Counted from the stretch's first letter, positions 26,051 through 36,401 are shown. The stretch: 48,298 nucleotides of DNA from Tolypothrix sp. FACHB-123 (GCF_014697075.1 NZ_JACJRE010000055.1:1-48298), one strand, 5' to 3'. Numbers and translations are program-made. The notes: a model not told the origin generated them from the letters alone.

Positions 26051-26644
26051 ATGACAAGTCCCCAGTTTGTACTTGCTTCTGCTTCGCCAGCACGACGACG
26101 TTTATTGCAAAGTGTTGGGATTGAACCAATAGTGTACCCTAGCGATTTTGATGAATCGCAAATTCAATTAGATGATCCCGATCGCTTGGTGCAAACTCTT
26201 GCGCAATGCAAAGCGGAAACTGTAATTCCCCAGTTTGAATCAGCTTTGATTATGGGTTGTGATTCGGTTTTGGCTGTGAATGGTCAAATTCATGGTAAAC
26301 CAGCTAACCCTCAAGAAGCGATCGCCCGTTGGCAGATTATGCAAGGTAATTTTGGCGACTTGTACACTGGGCATACCTTAATAGACTTGACGCAAAACCG
26401 CACTGTCACTAAATGTCAGGTAACTAGAGTTTACTTCGCGCAAATGAGCGATCGCGATATTCAAGCTTACGTAGCGACAGGCGAACCCCTCAAATGTGCT
26501 GGAGCTTTTGCGCTGGAAGGTTTCGGTAGTTTATTTGTCGAAAAAATTTCTGGTTGTCATAGCAACGTCATCGGTCTTAGCTTACCCCTGCTGCGCCACA
26601 TGCTTGCAGAACTAGGGTATAACGTAGTGGACTTTTGGCAATAA
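26051..26644 (+). CDS. maf: Maf-like nucleoside triphosphate pyrophosphatase
   Basis: A 197-residue Maf/HAM1-fold protein that removes pyrophosphate from (modified) dTTP/UTP-type nucleotides; also called septum formation inhibitor. The N-terminal motif [17 protein letters not shown], the VYPSDFDES segment, [17 protein letters not shown] (catalytic Asp) and the C-terminal [18 protein letters not shown] are characteristic. Length is typical. The start is ATG 26051, with Met-Thr-Ser before the motif. It stands alone after a repeat-filled spacer. Confidence 0.93.
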   Translation: MTSPQFVLASASPARRRLLQSVGIEPIVYPSDFDESQIQLDDPDRLVQTLAQCKAETVIPQFESALIMGCDSVLAVNGQIHGKPANPQEAIARWQIMQGNFGDLYTGHTLIDLTQNRTVTKCQVTRVYFAQMSDRDIQAYVATGEPLKCAGAFALEGFGSLFVEKISGCHSNVIGLSLPLLRHMLAELGYNVVDFWQ

Positions 26645-26661
26645 TCACAAATGACAAATGA

Positions 26662-26919
26662 CTAATAACTAAACTCCCCTGAATGAAGGATTACTTCCCC
26701 ATGATCGGGAATCCAGGCTACCCACTCATCATCCGAAACCTGACACAATAAAAGCGCTTCATCAAAACTATATGGATTGGGAAATTGCAGCAACTTCACC
26801 CAACGAGAAGTTGCTAGCCTCTGTGGTAGCCGCTTGATGCTGCAAGAGTGAGTGGTAACATCCAGATTCCGCCTTCTGAATTGTGTTGCAAAATGTGGTC
26901 TGTGAGAATCTAGTTTCAT
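26662..26919 (-). CDS. Small conserved cyanobacterial protein
   Basis: An 85-residue protein convergent with maf. Its C-terminal half (NPYSFDEALLLCQVSDDEWV followed by AWIPDHGEVILH) has the look of a folded, acidic domain and resembles small conserved hypothetical proteins I recall from other cyanobacteria. The N-terminal half is basic. No membrane segment or known motif. Start ATG 26919 has no obvious ribosome site. The function is unknown. Confidence 0.65.
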   Translation of the reverse strand: MKLDSHRPHFATQFRRRNLDVTTHSCSIKRLPQRLATSRWVKLLQFPNPYSFDEALLLCQVSDDEWVAWIPDHGEVILHSGEFSY

Positions 26920-27083
26920 GACTAATGGGTCAATATCAAATTATTTCTGTAACTAAGGATACAAAATAAATAATACTATTGAAAAGTAGCCGTTTGATAA
27001 CTTTACATAAGTTCATTTTTTCCACCTCCCTGATTCTCCTGACTTGTCCCCTTTATCCCCCTTATTCCCCTCATTCGCCATCT
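26920..27083. other. Spacer upstream of the devBCA promoter
   Basis: AT-rich, with a T/C-rich stretch (27018-27075) made of CCCCTTATTCC-like short repeats. No gene is seen. It separates the small minus-strand gene from the NtcA site. Confidence 0.4.
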
Positions 27084-27125
27084 GTAGGTTCTGTTACGTT
27101 TTCCCGTAACTGATGAATGTAGAAT
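27084..27125 (+). promoter_or_regulatory. NtcA-activated promoter of devBCA
   Basis: GTA (27084-27086), eight bases, TAC (27095-27097) make the NtcA consensus GTA-N8-TAC. After exactly 22 bases comes TAGAAT (27120-27125), fitting TAN3T. This is the class II NtcA promoter architecture, with expected transcription start near 27132, about 0.7 kb before devB. From memory, the Anabaena PCC 7120 devBCA operon is NtcA-dependent with a start at a similar distance, which supports the call. Confidence 0.8.
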
Positions 27126-27825
27126 TCAATTAAGCAAAGTTTGATGGAGTGATTCAAAAACAGTCAATAACCTAACTGCGTAGGGTGCGTCAATCCTAGA
27201 GATTGAGAATGTAGCAGATGTATTATTTCCTGACACATCCTACAAATGGGGTATTTTTTTCAATTTTCATTACCTAAGTTAAAAACACTAGATCAACTAA
27301 GTCTTTGGATATCTACATCAAAGAAAAGTTAGTTGTCTTTGTTAATTAAAGCTAATACAGTTTATTTAGCGGAGAAACTGTAAATTTCAGCTTTGTCAAA
27401 CTCTACAAGATTATCAAAAAAATCAAAGCATCTATCACAACGATAAAAACTGCTAAAGTCTAGAGATTTTTGCAAATACAATACACTTTCAATATCACAG
27501 AATATGTCACGATAATTGGTAATTGGTAATTCGTAATTGCTACCTTCAGCAATGACTTTCTTAGTCAGTACTTTAGTCATTTAGCATTGAAGTACTAAAG
27601 CGCTCACTACAAACCTATAAAAATTAATGCGCTAGAGAAAAATTCGACTAAGCGTAATAGTAATTATTGGAAAATCGCCTACAGATTTACACCTTAAACC
27701 CTGGATTCTGTGCGAATTATATAATTACGAATTACGTAGACGCAAAGCGGCTTCTCGAAGGGTATTACGAATTACACTTTGCTTTTCCTTCCATCAGCAC
27801 AATTCAGATAAGCGGGCAATATATC
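27126..27825 (+). other. Long devBCA 5' leader
   Basis: About 700 bp between the NtcA promoter and devB with no plus-strand gene. It contains ATTGGTA/ATTACGA heptamers (27512-27540 and 27721-27775), a short GTAGACGC-type element set in the second array (27736-27764), and a minus-strand 72-codon frame (27362-27580) that includes repeat-derived codons and is not accepted as a gene. A regulatory role of the leader is possible. Confidence 0.55.
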
Positions 27826-29244
27826 ATGTCAAGGGTGACTGAAAGGCCAAAGCTCACGGAGCAGTCAGTTGAGCAACCTAAAATTTGGTGGAGTATTGCT
27901 GTAGCCCTACCAATAGTAATAGCTGCTGGGGTACTGGGTACAGCCAAAGTCGAACAATTAAGAAAGTTAGCTTCCTCTGTATCCATCAGACCGATGAGTA
28001 ACAGTATTACTGCTGTTGGTCATTTAGAACCACAAAGCGAAGTAATTAAATTATCTGCGCCAATGGGGGGGATGCAAGCGGCGTCGCGAATACAAAGACT
28101 CTTGATTCAAGAAGGCGATAAAGTCAAGCAAGGTCAAGTAGTGGCGATTTTAGATAACCACGACACCCAAACAGCAGTACTAGAAGAAGCAAAAGCAAAA
28201 TTGCAGGAATCCCGTGCTAATTTAGCACAAGTAAGAGCCGGCTCACCCAGAGATATTCAAGCCCAAAATTCTGTAATTGCACGTTTAGAAGCTCAGTTAC
28301 GTGGTGAAAGGGACGCACAGCAAGCCACGATCGCACGGATTGCGGCGCAATTAAGTGGCGAAAAAATGGCTCAACAAGCCATGATTAATCGCTTAGAAGC
28401 TGAACTGAGCGGACAAAAAGATACTTTAAGAGCCACCCTCACCCGCATACAAGCTGAACAGCGTAACGCGCAAGTTGATGCGCAACGCTATGAGATGTTG
28501 TATAAAGAAGGTGCTATTTCCCAACAAGAACGAGATCGAAGACGCTTAAGTGCAATCACCAGCAATCAGCAAGTAGTGGAAAGCCAAGCGACTTTCAAGC
28601 AAACTGTTGCAACTTTACGCCAACAAATAGCAGAAGCGAGAGCAAACCTGGTTAAAACTTTATCCACCTTACAGCAGCAATTAATAGAAGCTAAAGTTAA
28701 CCGCGATAAAACCGTAGCTACCTTACAAAGACAAATCGACGAAGAACGAGCCAAATTTAAAAGACTACTAGAAGTTAGTCCGGCTGATGTGCAGATGGCG
28801 CAAGCGCAAGTGAGTAATGCGATCGCAATGGTGAGAAAAGCCGAAGCCGAACTCAAATTAAGCTATGTTAGAGCGCCGATTAATGGTGAAATATTAAAAA
28901 TTCACACCAAGTCAGGAGAAGCCATCAATCAAATGGGAATTGCTGAACTTGGACAAACCGATCAAATGATTGTAATTGCTGAAGTACCTGAAGATTCTAT
29001 TAGTAGAGTGCGCCTCGGTCAAAATGTGACTGTTAGTAGTGACAATGGAGCTTTTACTACTGAATTAAGGGGAACAGTCACAGAAATTGGCAGAAAAATT
29101 GGCAAGAAAGATGTGCTGAATACAGATCCAGCGGCTGATGTAGATGCCAGAGTTGTAGAGGTAAAAGTCGCCTTAACGCCAGAAGATAGTACAAAAGTTT
29201 CTGGTTTAACCTATGCAAAAGTTGTTGTAGAAATTAATAACTAA
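27826..29244 (+). CDS. devB: DevB membrane fusion protein of the heterocyst exporter
   Basis: A 472-residue HlyD-like periplasmic adaptor, counted from ATG 27826; an upstream frame to 27667 is made of repeat sequence. One N-terminal membrane anchor (IWWSIAVALPIVIAAGVLG) is followed by a lipoyl-like half (ITAVGHLEPQSEVIKL, GDKVKQGQVVAILDNHD). Then comes a long alpha-helical hairpin rich in Gln/Ala/Arg (about residues 120-335), the second lipoyl half (SYVRAPINGEILKIHTKSGE) and a beta-barrel. It should link DevCA to a TolC-like outer membrane channel for heterocyst glycolipid export, as in Anabaena. The context (NtcA promoter, devC, devA) makes the DevB call strong. Confidence 0.92.
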   Translation: MSRVTERPKLTEQSVEQPKIWWSIAVALPIVIAAGVLGTAKVEQLRKLASSVSIRPMSNSITAVGHLEPQSEVIKLSAPMGGMQAASRIQRLLIQEGDKVKQGQVVAILDNHDTQTAVLEEAKAKLQESRANLAQVRAGSPRDIQAQNSVIARLEAQLRGERDAQQATIARIAAQLSGEKMAQQAMINRLEAELSGQKDTLRATLTRIQAEQRNAQVDAQRYEMLYKEGAISQQERDRRRLSAITSNQQVVESQATFKQTVATLRQQIAEARANLVKTLSTLQQQLIEAKVNRDKTVATLQRQIDEERAKFKRLLEVSPADVQMAQAQVSNAIAMVRKAEAELKLSYVRAPINGEILKIHTKSGEAINQMGIAELGQTDQMIVIAEVPEDSISRVRLGQNVTVSSDNGAFTTELRGTVTEIGRKIGKKDVLNTDPAADVDARVVEVKVALTPEDSTKVSGLTYAKVVVEINN

Positions 29245-29537
29245 TACTTTTTGTAATTTGTCATTTGTCATGAATAAGGCTTCAACTGGGCATTTAAATA
29301 AATTGCCCATTGTACATTTATGAATCCCTAAATGAAAAGGTAATTACAAATTATGAATTAATTAATTAGTTAGTTAGTTAGGCACAAAATTATACATTTG
29401 AAAAGCTCAAACCCTTGTCATTGCGATGGACGAAGCAATCGCAATACATATTTAATTTTGCACAACCACTTACGAATTACGTAGGTGCAAGCCTTCCCGC
29501 AGGGTATTACGAATTACGAATTACGAATTATTGGTCA
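29245..29537. repeat. ATTACGA heptamer array with inserted element before devC
   Basis: ATTACGA-type units flank a 25-bp element starting GTAGGTGCAA (29481-29505) and continue to 29531, ending seven bases before the devC ATG. A TTAG tetramer run lies near 29362-29380. A related element in a similar array precedes devB. The repeats give devC an open frame back to 29415, but that part is not coding. Confidence 0.75.
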
Positions 29538-30734
29538 ATGATTAAACAACTAATTAATAGTATTTTTCAATTTTCCAATCCCAATAAAAAAATTCCTTTA
29601 TCATGGCTGCAATTAACAAGGGAAAAAACTCGTTTAGCCGTGGCTCTGGCAGGTATTGGCTTTGCTGATATCTTAATGTTTATGCAACTTGGGTTTCGAG
29701 ATGCTTTGTATTACAGTAACGTTCGCTTCCATACAAGTTTGCAGGGTGACATTATTTTAATTAATAGCCAATCTAATGCTGTACTGTCGATGAAAAGTTT
29801 TTCTCAAAGACGGTTATATAAAGCTTTAGATTTACCAACAGTACAATCAGTACATGGTATATATTTAGATTATACAAGTTGGAAAAATCCGGAAACAGGA
29901 CGCCCTCGGAGCATCCTGATATTTGGGTTTAATCCGGAAGTTAACTTATTTAATTTACCAGGAATTCAAGAAAATTTAGAACAGTTAAAATTGCCTGATG
30001 TCGTTTTATATGACCGTTCTTCTCGATTAGAGTACGGGCCAATTGCGGCAAATATTGATGCAGGTAAAACAGTAACCGCAGAAGTACGGCGACGGCGAAT
30101 TAAAGTAGCTGGATTATTTACTTTAGGCGCATCGTTTGGAGCCGATGGTAATCTCATTACTAGTGATGTTAATTTCTTAAGAATATTCAGCAACCGTCAA
30201 CGGGGTTTAATTGATATTGGCGTAATCAAATTAAAACCTGGTACAAATGTAACTGCTGTGGTTCAGGATTTAAGAAATTATATACCTAAAGATATTAATG
30301 TTTTAACTAAACAAGAGTTTATCGACTTTGAGCGTAATTATTGGGCTACAAGTACTGCGATCGGCTTTATTTTTACTTTGGGTACAATTATGGGTTTTAT
30401 TGTAGGTACTGTAATTGTTTACCAAATACTTTATACAGAGGTGGCAGATCATCTAGCTGAATATGCAACTTTAAAGGCGATAGGATATACACAAAATTAT
30501 TTGTTAACTGTGATTTTACAAGAAGCACTAATATTGGCTTTGATTGGTTATTTACCAGGGTTTATCTTTGCTTTGTTTATGTATAAAACGGCAAGAGAAG
30601 CAACTTTATTGCCAGTATTTATGAGTTTAGACCGTGCGGTATTGGTGCTGTTTTTAACTATATTCATGTGTTTTATTTCCGGAGCAATTGCTGTGCGTAA
30701 ATTGCGATCGGCAGATCCGGCAGACATATTCTAA
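29538..30734 (+). CDS. devC: DevC permease of the heterocyst exporter
   Basis: A 398-residue ABC permease of the MacB/FtsX type. The start is ATG 29538, because the upstream open frame is heptamer repeat. An N-terminal membrane segment (RLAVALAGIGFADILMFMQL) precedes a large periplasmic domain with SLQGDIILINSQSN. Three C-terminal membrane segments (about 270-295, 325-350, 365-385 of the mature numbering) include HLAEYATLKAIGY, typical of DevC. It works with DevA as the motor and DevB as the adaptor. The spacer to devA is 167 bp, longer than in a tight operon. Confidence 0.93.
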   Translation: MIKQLINSIFQFSNPNKKIPLSWLQLTREKTRLAVALAGIGFADILMFMQLGFRDALYYSNVRFHTSLQGDIILINSQSNAVLSMKSFSQRRLYKALDLPTVQSVHGIYLDYTSWKNPETGRPRSILIFGFNPEVNLFNLPGIQENLEQLKLPDVVLYDRSSRLEYGPIAANIDAGKTVTAEVRRRRIKVAGLFTLGASFGADGNLITSDVNFLRIFSNRQRGLIDIGVIKLKPGTNVTAVVQDLRNYIPKDINVLTKQEFIDFERNYWATSTAIGFIFTLGTIMGFIVGTVIVYQILYTEVADHLAEYATLKAIGYTQNYLLTVILQEALILALIGYLPGFIFALFMYKTAREATLLPVFMSLDRAVLVLFLTIFMCFISGAIAVRKLRSADPADIF

Positions 30735-30901
30735 ATAATATTAAGTAGCTAGTAATACTATTTTTATATTTTAAAAAATCAAAAATAAAATAATCATAAA
30801 TGCTCAATACATCTGAAAAAGAATATTTTATTATTAATAAGTAGTAATTTGTTTTACAAAAGCTATAGCTAGGAAAAAACTAAATTCTAGGTAATCAATT
30901 T

Positions 30902-31618
30902 ATGGTCAACTCAGAGCCTGTAATTGCTATTAAAACTCTCAATCATTACTATGGTAAAGGTGTACTCAAGAGACAAATTTTGTTTGACATCAACCTAGAA
31001 ATTTATCCTGGTGAAATTGTAATTATGACTGGCCCTTCAGGTTCAGGAAAAACGACATTACTGAGCTTAATTGGTGGTTTACGGTCTGTACAAGAAGGTA
31101 GTCTGAAGTTTTTAGGTACAGAATTATATGGTGCTAGCCAAAACAAATTAGTGCAAGTCCGGCGCAAAATCGGTTATATCTTTCAGGCGCATAATTTGTT
31201 GGGTTTTTTAACCGCCAGACAAAACGTGCAAATGGCGGTAGAGTTGAATGACGAGATTGCTCAAAGTCAAGCGATCGCCAAATCAGAAGCGATGCTCAAA
31301 GCAGTGGGCTTACAAGAAAGAATTAATTACTATCCAGATAACCTGTCTGGGGGTCAAAAACAAAGGATTGCGATCGCTAGGGCTTTGGTGAACCATCCAC
31401 CCCTAGTACTAGCAGACGAACCCACAGCAGCTTTAGACAAGCAATCTGGACGTGATGTGGTAGAAATCATGCAGAGTCTTGCCAAAGAGCAAGGAACCTC
31501 TATTTTGTTGGTAACTCACGATAACCGGATTTTGGATATAGCCGATCGCATTGTGGAAATGGAAGATGGTCTGTTAACCCGTGATTCCCAAGGTATGGTG
31601 AGAAATCATCACTCGTAA
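30902..31618 (+). CDS. devA: DevA ATP-binding subunit of the heterocyst exporter
   Basis: A 238-residue ABC ATPase of the MacB/LolD group. Walker A GPSGSGKTTL begins at about residue 44. A Q-loop IGYIFQAHNLLGFLT, the signature LSGGQKQRIAIARAL, Walker B LVLADEPTAALD and the H-loop LLVTHD are all intact. It energises DevBC; loss in Anabaena blocks laying down of the glycolipid layer. Several devBCA paralogues exist in such genomes, so the exact substrate is inferred from the NtcA promoter and family. Confidence 0.93.
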   Translation: MVNSEPVIAIKTLNHYYGKGVLKRQILFDINLEIYPGEIVIMTGPSGSGKTTLLSLIGGLRSVQEGSLKFLGTELYGASQNKLVQVRRKIGYIFQAHNLLGFLTARQNVQMAVELNDEIAQSQAIAKSEAMLKAVGLQERINYYPDNLSGGQKQRIAIARALVNHPPLVLADEPTAALDKQSGRDVVEIMQSLAKEQGTSILLVTHDNRILDIADRIVEMEDGLLTRDSQGMVRNHHS

Positions 31619-31793
31619 ATAACTCATACATAATGGTAGATCTGCACCCTACAATCCTAATACCACTTCGCAAAATTCAAAACTTGTACCGAGCTTGTCG
31701 CAGTATTCAAAATTCAAAATTCCAATAGCTATACAGCGTTGGCATTTCCTTGGTTTAAATGGGTAATTTATGTACGCTGTGGTGTACCAGTAA

Positions 31794-32633
31794 TTATTTA
31801 GCAGAACCTGATTGTTTAATGACAGACTCCTGCAAATTTTTCTGAGCATTAGCTTGGCGGCTAGTACGAAATGTCACATTCACTCCTTCATTTGATTGTT
31901 CGAGTACTAACAGCGGAGTAGGCTTAGCCTTTTGATCCCACTGCATATGAGCAACCCGCCCTTGAATTGTTGGTTGCCAAGTATCTTCATCGTCGGAGGG
32001 ACTTAGGTAAGTTTCAATACAATCAATAATTTGACTAATAGTGGCAGAAGTCGCTTGTGTGGGTAACTTCATTAACCTAATCTGAATCCGAAATAGTACT
32101 CGCTTAGCAATGTTAGGTGGAGTACCAGTTTCATACTCAACATCAAAAATTTCGTCCACCTGGCGTCCTGTATTACTGGCAATTCCTACCATTCCCTGTT
32201 GAGACTGATTGGGGCGCAAAGCTTGAGAAATTTTTTCTTTAACTTTGATTTTAATTTGATTAACGATCGCAAAATGAAATACCTCTTCTGACATCCGCAT
32301 CCGCAGATAGTCTAAGTTAAAGTCCCGTGAGTTAACCAAATCGGGATTTGTTTCCATTTTGCGAATGGTATCCAGTGCTAATTTAAACTTTTTTTCTAGC
32401 TCCCGCGTCCGGAATTGTTCAAATTTCAGCTTTTTCTCCAGCTGAGTCATCAAGATTTTGCCATAAACAATCACAGCAATTAATGCTAGAGTTAATCCGC
32501 CAGTACCTACAATTAATATGGGTATTATTCCTGAATTATTAGCGGGTACTTCCTGCACAGCCTTTTTAGGCTTTGGCGATTGCGCCACCATAAATATCAA
32601 ATTTGACATAGCTAGCAAATAGAAAAACTTCAT
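31794..32633 (-). CDS. Conserved membrane-anchored protein of unknown function
   Basis: A 279-residue protein. Two hydrophobic stretches lie near the N-terminus (MKFFYLLAMSNLIFMVA, possibly a signal peptide, and IIPILIVGTGGLTLALIAVIVYG, read in part). They are followed by a Lys/Glu-rich coiled coil (about 68-95) and a soluble domain with EVFHFAIVNQIKIKVKEKIS, VLFRIQIRLMK and ISQIIDCIETYLSPSDDEDTW. No enzymatic motif was recognised. It is divergent from the HAD gene, with which it shares an 81-bp promoter region. I recall only unnamed cyanobacterial relatives. Confidence 0.72.
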   Translation of the reverse strand: MKFFYLLAMSNLIFMVAQSPKPKKAVQEVPANNSGIIPILIVGTGGLTLALIAVIVYGKILMTQLEKKLKFEQFRTRELEKKFKLALDTIRKMETNPDLVNSRDFNLDYLRMRMSEEVFHFAIVNQIKIKVKEKISQALRPNQSQQGMVGIASNTGRQVDEIFDVEYETGTPPNIAKRVLFRIQIRLMKLPTQATSATISQIIDCIETYLSPSDDEDTWQPTIQGRVAHMQWDQKAKPTPLLVLEQSNEGVNVTFRTSRQANAQKNLQESVIKQSGSAK

Positions 32634-32714
32634 TCCTGATGTTTAGGATGCCCAAATTTAGCCTGTCATTTTGCGGTATTATTACTGTTTTTTACAGCTT
32701 TTCTGAAATCGTAT

Positions 32715-33527
32715 ATGTACAGACACCTTAACCCGGCTGGTGAAGGTTTGATAAATACCGTACCCTTGTCTCAAACTGACTTAATTTGCTGGCACAATAT
32801 TCGACTGGTTGCTACAGACATGGATGGTACTTTAACCAGTCAAGGAAAATTTACAAATCAATTGCTGCAAGCTTTAGAAAATTTAGCAACAGCAGGAATT
32901 AAAGTGTTAATTGTTACTGGACGTTCTGCGGGTTGGGTCAGTGGAATCAGTAGTTTAATGCCAGTAGTGGGTGCTGTAGCAGAAAACGGTGGCCTTTTTT
33001 ACCGTGCTGGAAGCGATCGCTCAATTCCCTTAACACCAATTTCTGATTTAGCTAGCCATCGTCAGCAATTAGCTGCGGTTTTTCGGGAATTACAAACCAC
33101 ATTTCCCCAAATCCAAGAATCTGCTGATAATCGCTTTCGCATCACTGACTGGACTTTTGATGTAGCTGGTTTAACTCCCAGTGAAATCCAAACTCTCAGC
33201 CATCTTTGCCATGATCTGAGTTGGGGATTTACTTACAGTAACGTGCAATGTCACATCAAACCCCAAACCCAAGATAAAGCTACTGGATTGTTACAGATAT
33301 TGCAGCAATATTGGCCGGAATATTCATTAGAAAAAGTTGTTACAGTCGGCGATAGTCCGAATGATGAAAGTTTATTTAATCGCGATTATTTTCCCTTGTC
33401 TGTAGGTGTAGCCAATGTATTGGCATATATTGATAAATTAAAGTATCAGCCTGCTTATGTGACTGATGCAGCAGAAGGAGAAGGATTTTGTGAATTATCT
33501 CGCTATATTTTGCAAGCTGCAAATTAG
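32715..33527 (+). CDS. HAD-superfamily (type IIB) hydrolase
   Basis: A 270-residue HAD phosphatase. Motif I is DMDGTLT (D35, D37), motif II VTGRS, motif III a Lys near residue 191 and motif IV GDSPNDESLF, all present, with the IIB cap between motifs II and III. The IIB class includes sucrose-phosphate, mannosyl-phosphoglycerate and Cof-like phosphatases, so a sugar phosphate is the likely substrate. It cannot be narrowed further. The gene begins at ATG 32715 and ends in a region with a 12-bp hairpin before convergent clpB. Confidence 0.85.
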   Translation: MYRHLNPAGEGLINTVPLSQTDLICWHNIRLVATDMDGTLTSQGKFTNQLLQALENLATAGIKVLIVTGRSAGWVSGISSLMPVVGAVAENGGLFYRAGSDRSIPLTPISDLASHRQQLAAVFRELQTTFPQIQESADNRFRITDWTFDVAGLTPSEIQTLSHLCHDLSWGFTYSNVQCHIKPQTQDKATGLLQILQQYWPEYSLEKVVTVGDSPNDESLFNRDYFPLSVGVANVLAYIDKLKYQPAYVTDAAEGEGFCELSRYILQAAN

Positions 33528-33599
33528 TTTGTACTCAGAAATTCAGCCTTGAATTGTGACGACTTGACAATATCATCTCTTCACTCTGTGTCCTCTGTA

Positions 33600-33638
33600 A
33601 ACTCTGTGGTTAGATAAATTATTTTCAACCACAGAGTT
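33600..33638. terminator. 12-bp stem between convergent HAD gene and clpB
   Basis: AACTCTGTGGTT (33600-33611) and AACCACAGAGTT (33627-33638) are perfect inverted repeats with a 15-nt loop. The stem lies between two genes that end towards each other, so it could stop transcription from both sides. The left arm belongs to a CTCTGTG-type dispersed repeat also found at 42681-42755. Confidence 0.55.
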
Positions 33639-33734
33639 CACAAAGAGCGTAGAGAACAAATTAACACTCTCACCACTAAACGCTTCGCGCATTTCTACGC
33701 ATATACAAACGCTTTTGGACTTTGGACAAAACGC

Positions 33735-36401
33735 TTAAATATCAGCCGACGGTTCTAACAACTGAACAGTAGTTTGTGCTGCTACTTTCACTGTGGCTTT
33801 TTTATTAAAAGTTAATCCAGTTTCACCTTTGTCAATCACAATTGTGTCTCCAGAAATAAAGGTATTTTCTAATAACTTAGTAGCGATAGGATTTTCAATT
33901 TCCCGCTGAATTGCTCGTTTTAGAGGACGCGCACCATAAACGGGATCGTAACCTGTTTCTACTAAATAGTCACAAGCAGCAGCAGAAATTTCAAAAGAGA
34001 TTTTTTGTTCTTTGAGGAGATTTTCTACACGCTTAAGTTGAATATAGATGATATTCCGCATTTCTGAACGACTGAGGGTATGGAAGATCACAGGTTCATC
34101 CACACGATTCACAAATTCTGGGCGGAAGTGCGATCGCAAGGCTTCTGTTACCCGCTTTTGCATCATTTCATACTTGGAGTCATCACCAGATACATCGAGG
34201 ATGTGTTCGCTACCGATGTTACTGGTCATAACAATCACAGTGTTGCGAAAATCTACTGTTCTGCCTTGGGAATCAGTAATTCTCCCATCATCTAATACTT
34301 GCAATAAAATATTAAATACATCGGGGTGGGCTTTTTCGACTTCATCCAATAAGACGACAGAGTAGGGATGACGACGAACCGCTTCGGAAAGTTGACCGCC
34401 TTCCTCATAGCCCACATATCCTGGAGGCGCACCTACCAACCGAGAAACCGAGTGCTTTTCCATATACTCGGACATATCCAAGCGGATTAAAGCATCATCA
34501 GAATCAAAGATAAACTGGGCTAGAGCACGGGCGAGTTCGGTTTTACCTACACCTGTAGGCCCCATGAACAAAAATGAACCAATAGGGCGATTAGGGTCTT
34601 TCATTCCCGCCCTAGCACGGCGAATCGCTGCTGCTACGGCTGTTACCGCTTCTTGTTGACCAATAACTCGTTGATGTAAATGATGTTCAAGTTGCAGTAA
34701 TTTCTGCCTCTCTGACTCCATCAGGCGATTTACGGGAATTCCTGTCCATTTAGCGACAATTTCGGCAATATCAGCTTCTGTCACTTGCTCTCGCAGCAGG
34801 GTAGCACCGGTACTTTGAATTTTTAACAGTTGTGCTTCTTTGGCTTCGCGATCGCGCTGTACTCCTTCTAATTTGCCATACTTCAATTGAGCAGCTTTAT
34901 TTAGGTCATAATCTCGTTCGGCTTGCTCAATTTGTACCCGTAAAGCGTCTTCTTCTTTCTTTAAAGCACTAATTGCTTCCAATAGCTGCTTTTCACCTTG
35001 CCATTGATCGTTAAATTTTTGCTGTTTAACTGTCAAGGTGCTAATTTCTTCTTCAATTCGCTGCAAACGTTCCTTGGTTTGCGGCGTACCTTTATCTTCC
35101 CCAGCCAATGACAGCTTTTCCATTTCTAGCTGCATCAGGCGACGGTCGATAGTTTCCAATTCCGCCGGTTTGGATGTAATCTCCATTTTCAACTGGGCGG
35201 CGGCTTCATCTACTAAGTCAATGGCTTTATCGGGTAAAAAGCGATCAGCAATATAACGCGCTGACAGCGTGGCTGCGGCGACTAGAGCGGAATCAGAAAT
35301 TTTGACGTTGTGATGCACTTCATAACGTTCTTTCAACCCCCGCAAGATGGAAATTGTATTTTCTACAGTGGGTTGATCGACAAATACCTGCTGAAACCGC
35401 CGTTCTAAAGCTGCATCTTTCTCAATGTGTTTGCGGAACTCATCTAAGGTAGTCGCCCCAATGCAGCGCAACTCGCCCCGCGCCAGCATAGGTTTAAGTA
35501 AATTCCCTGCATCCATTGACCCTTGTTGATTGGAACCCGCACCTACAACAGTGTGCAGTTCATCAATAAATAAAACGATTTGCCCGTTTGATTCCGTAAC
35601 TTCCCGGAGAACGGCTTTGAGGCGGTCTTCAAATTCACCTCGGTATTTAGCACCAGCAATTAAACTACCAATATCGAGAGAAATTAGCTGACGGTTTTTT
35701 AGCGATTCGGGAACGTCACCGTTTACCATGCGTTGGGCTAAAGCTTCCGCGATCGCAGTTTTTCCAACTCCCGGTTCGCCAATTAATACGGGATTATTCT
35801 TACTACGGCGCGATAATACCTGAATTACCCGGCGAATCTCATCATCGCGCCCAATTACTGGGTCAAGCTTGCCTAATTTTGCTTGTTCTGTCAAATCTCT
35901 GCCAAATTTTTGCAAAGCTTCATAGCGAGACTCTGGGTTTTGATCCGTAACTTTTTGACTACCACGCACAGTTTTTGTCACCGCTTCTAGCTTACTAATA
36001 TCTAAATTAAAGCCTTTCAGGAGTCGCCGCCCAATCCGCTCATCTTCAGCAAAAGCCAGCAATATATGTTCTACAGAAATAAAGCCATCTTTCATCCTGA
36101 CGCGATTTTCTTCAGCACGATCGAGGAGAACATCTAAACTACGTCCTAAGTACAGTTGATCGCTTTTACCCACTCTCGGTTGTTTTTTGGTAAAAGCTTC
36201 CAGTTGCTCTTGTAAGCGAATCGGATCGACCTCAGAGCGGGCGAGAATACGTATTGCTAAACTAGTAGGTTCTTCTAAAAGGGCAATAATTAAATGTTCA
36301 ACATCTAGCTGCTGTTGTTGATAAGCACGGACTATATCCTGAGATTTGACAATTGCTTCCCAGGCTTTATCAGTAAATTTATTCGGATCTGTAGGTTGCA
36401 T
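33735..36401 (-). CDS. clpB: ATP-dependent disaggregase ClpB
   Basis: An 888-residue AAA+ chaperone that resolubilises aggregates with DnaK in the cytoplasm. Order: N domain (1 to about 150, [16 protein letters not shown]), NBD1 with [17 protein letters not shown] (about 205) and VLFIDELHT, the coiled-coil M domain (about 400-525, [16 protein letters not shown]), NBD2 with [16 protein letters not shown] (about 605) and [15 protein letters not shown], and a typical C-terminal domain. No part is missing. The ClpP-binding IGF loop of ClpA/ClpX is not expected. The 5' leader carries a hairpin at 36438-36473. Cyanobacteria often have two ClpBs; I cannot tell which this is. Confidence 0.97.
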   Translation of the reverse strand: MQPTDPNKFTDKAWEAIVKSQDIVRAYQQQQLDVEHLIIALLEEPTSLAIRILARSEVDPIRLQEQLEAFTKKQPRVGKSDQLYLGRSLDVLLDRAEENRVRMKDGFISVEHILLAFAEDERIGRRLLKGFNLDISKLEAVTKTVRGSQKVTDQNPESRYEALQKFGRDLTEQAKLGKLDPVIGRDDEIRRVIQVLSRRSKNNPVLIGEPGVGKTAIAEALAQRMVNGDVPESLKNRQLISLDIGSLIAGAKYRGEFEDRLKAVLREVTESNGQIVLFIDELHTVVGAGSNQQGSMDAGNLLKPMLARGELRCIGATTLDEFRKHIEKDAALERRFQQVFVDQPTVENTISILRGLKERYEVHHNVKISDSALVAAATLSARYIADRFLPDKAIDLVDEAAAQLKMEITSKPAELETIDRRLMQLEMEKLSLAGEDKGTPQTKERLQRIEEEISTLTVKQQKFNDQWQGEKQLLEAISALKKEEDALRVQIEQAERDYDLNKAAQLKYGKLEGVQRDREAKEAQLLKIQSTGATLLREQVTEADIAEIVAKWTGIPVNRLMESERQKLLQLEHHLHQRVIGQQEAVTAVAAAIRRARAGMKDPNRPIGSFLFMGPTGVGKTELARALAQFIFDSDDALIRLDMSEYMEKHSVSRLVGAPPGYVGYEEGGQLSEAVRRHPYSVVLLDEVEKAHPDVFNILLQVLDDGRITDSQGRTVDFRNTVIVMTSNIGSEHILDVSGDDSKYEMMQKRVTEALRSHFRPEFVNRVDEPVIFHTLSRSEMRNIIYIQLKRVENLLKEQKISFEISAAACDYLVETGYDPVYGARPLKRAIQREIENPIATKLLENTFISGDTIVIDKGETGLTFNKKATVKVAAQTTVQLLEPSADI

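Noticed and set aside
27362-27580. 72-codon minus-strand frame in the devBCA leader
   Set aside because: Part of it is translated heptamer repeat (NYELPITNYRD) and it lies antisense to the expected leader; no family recognised.
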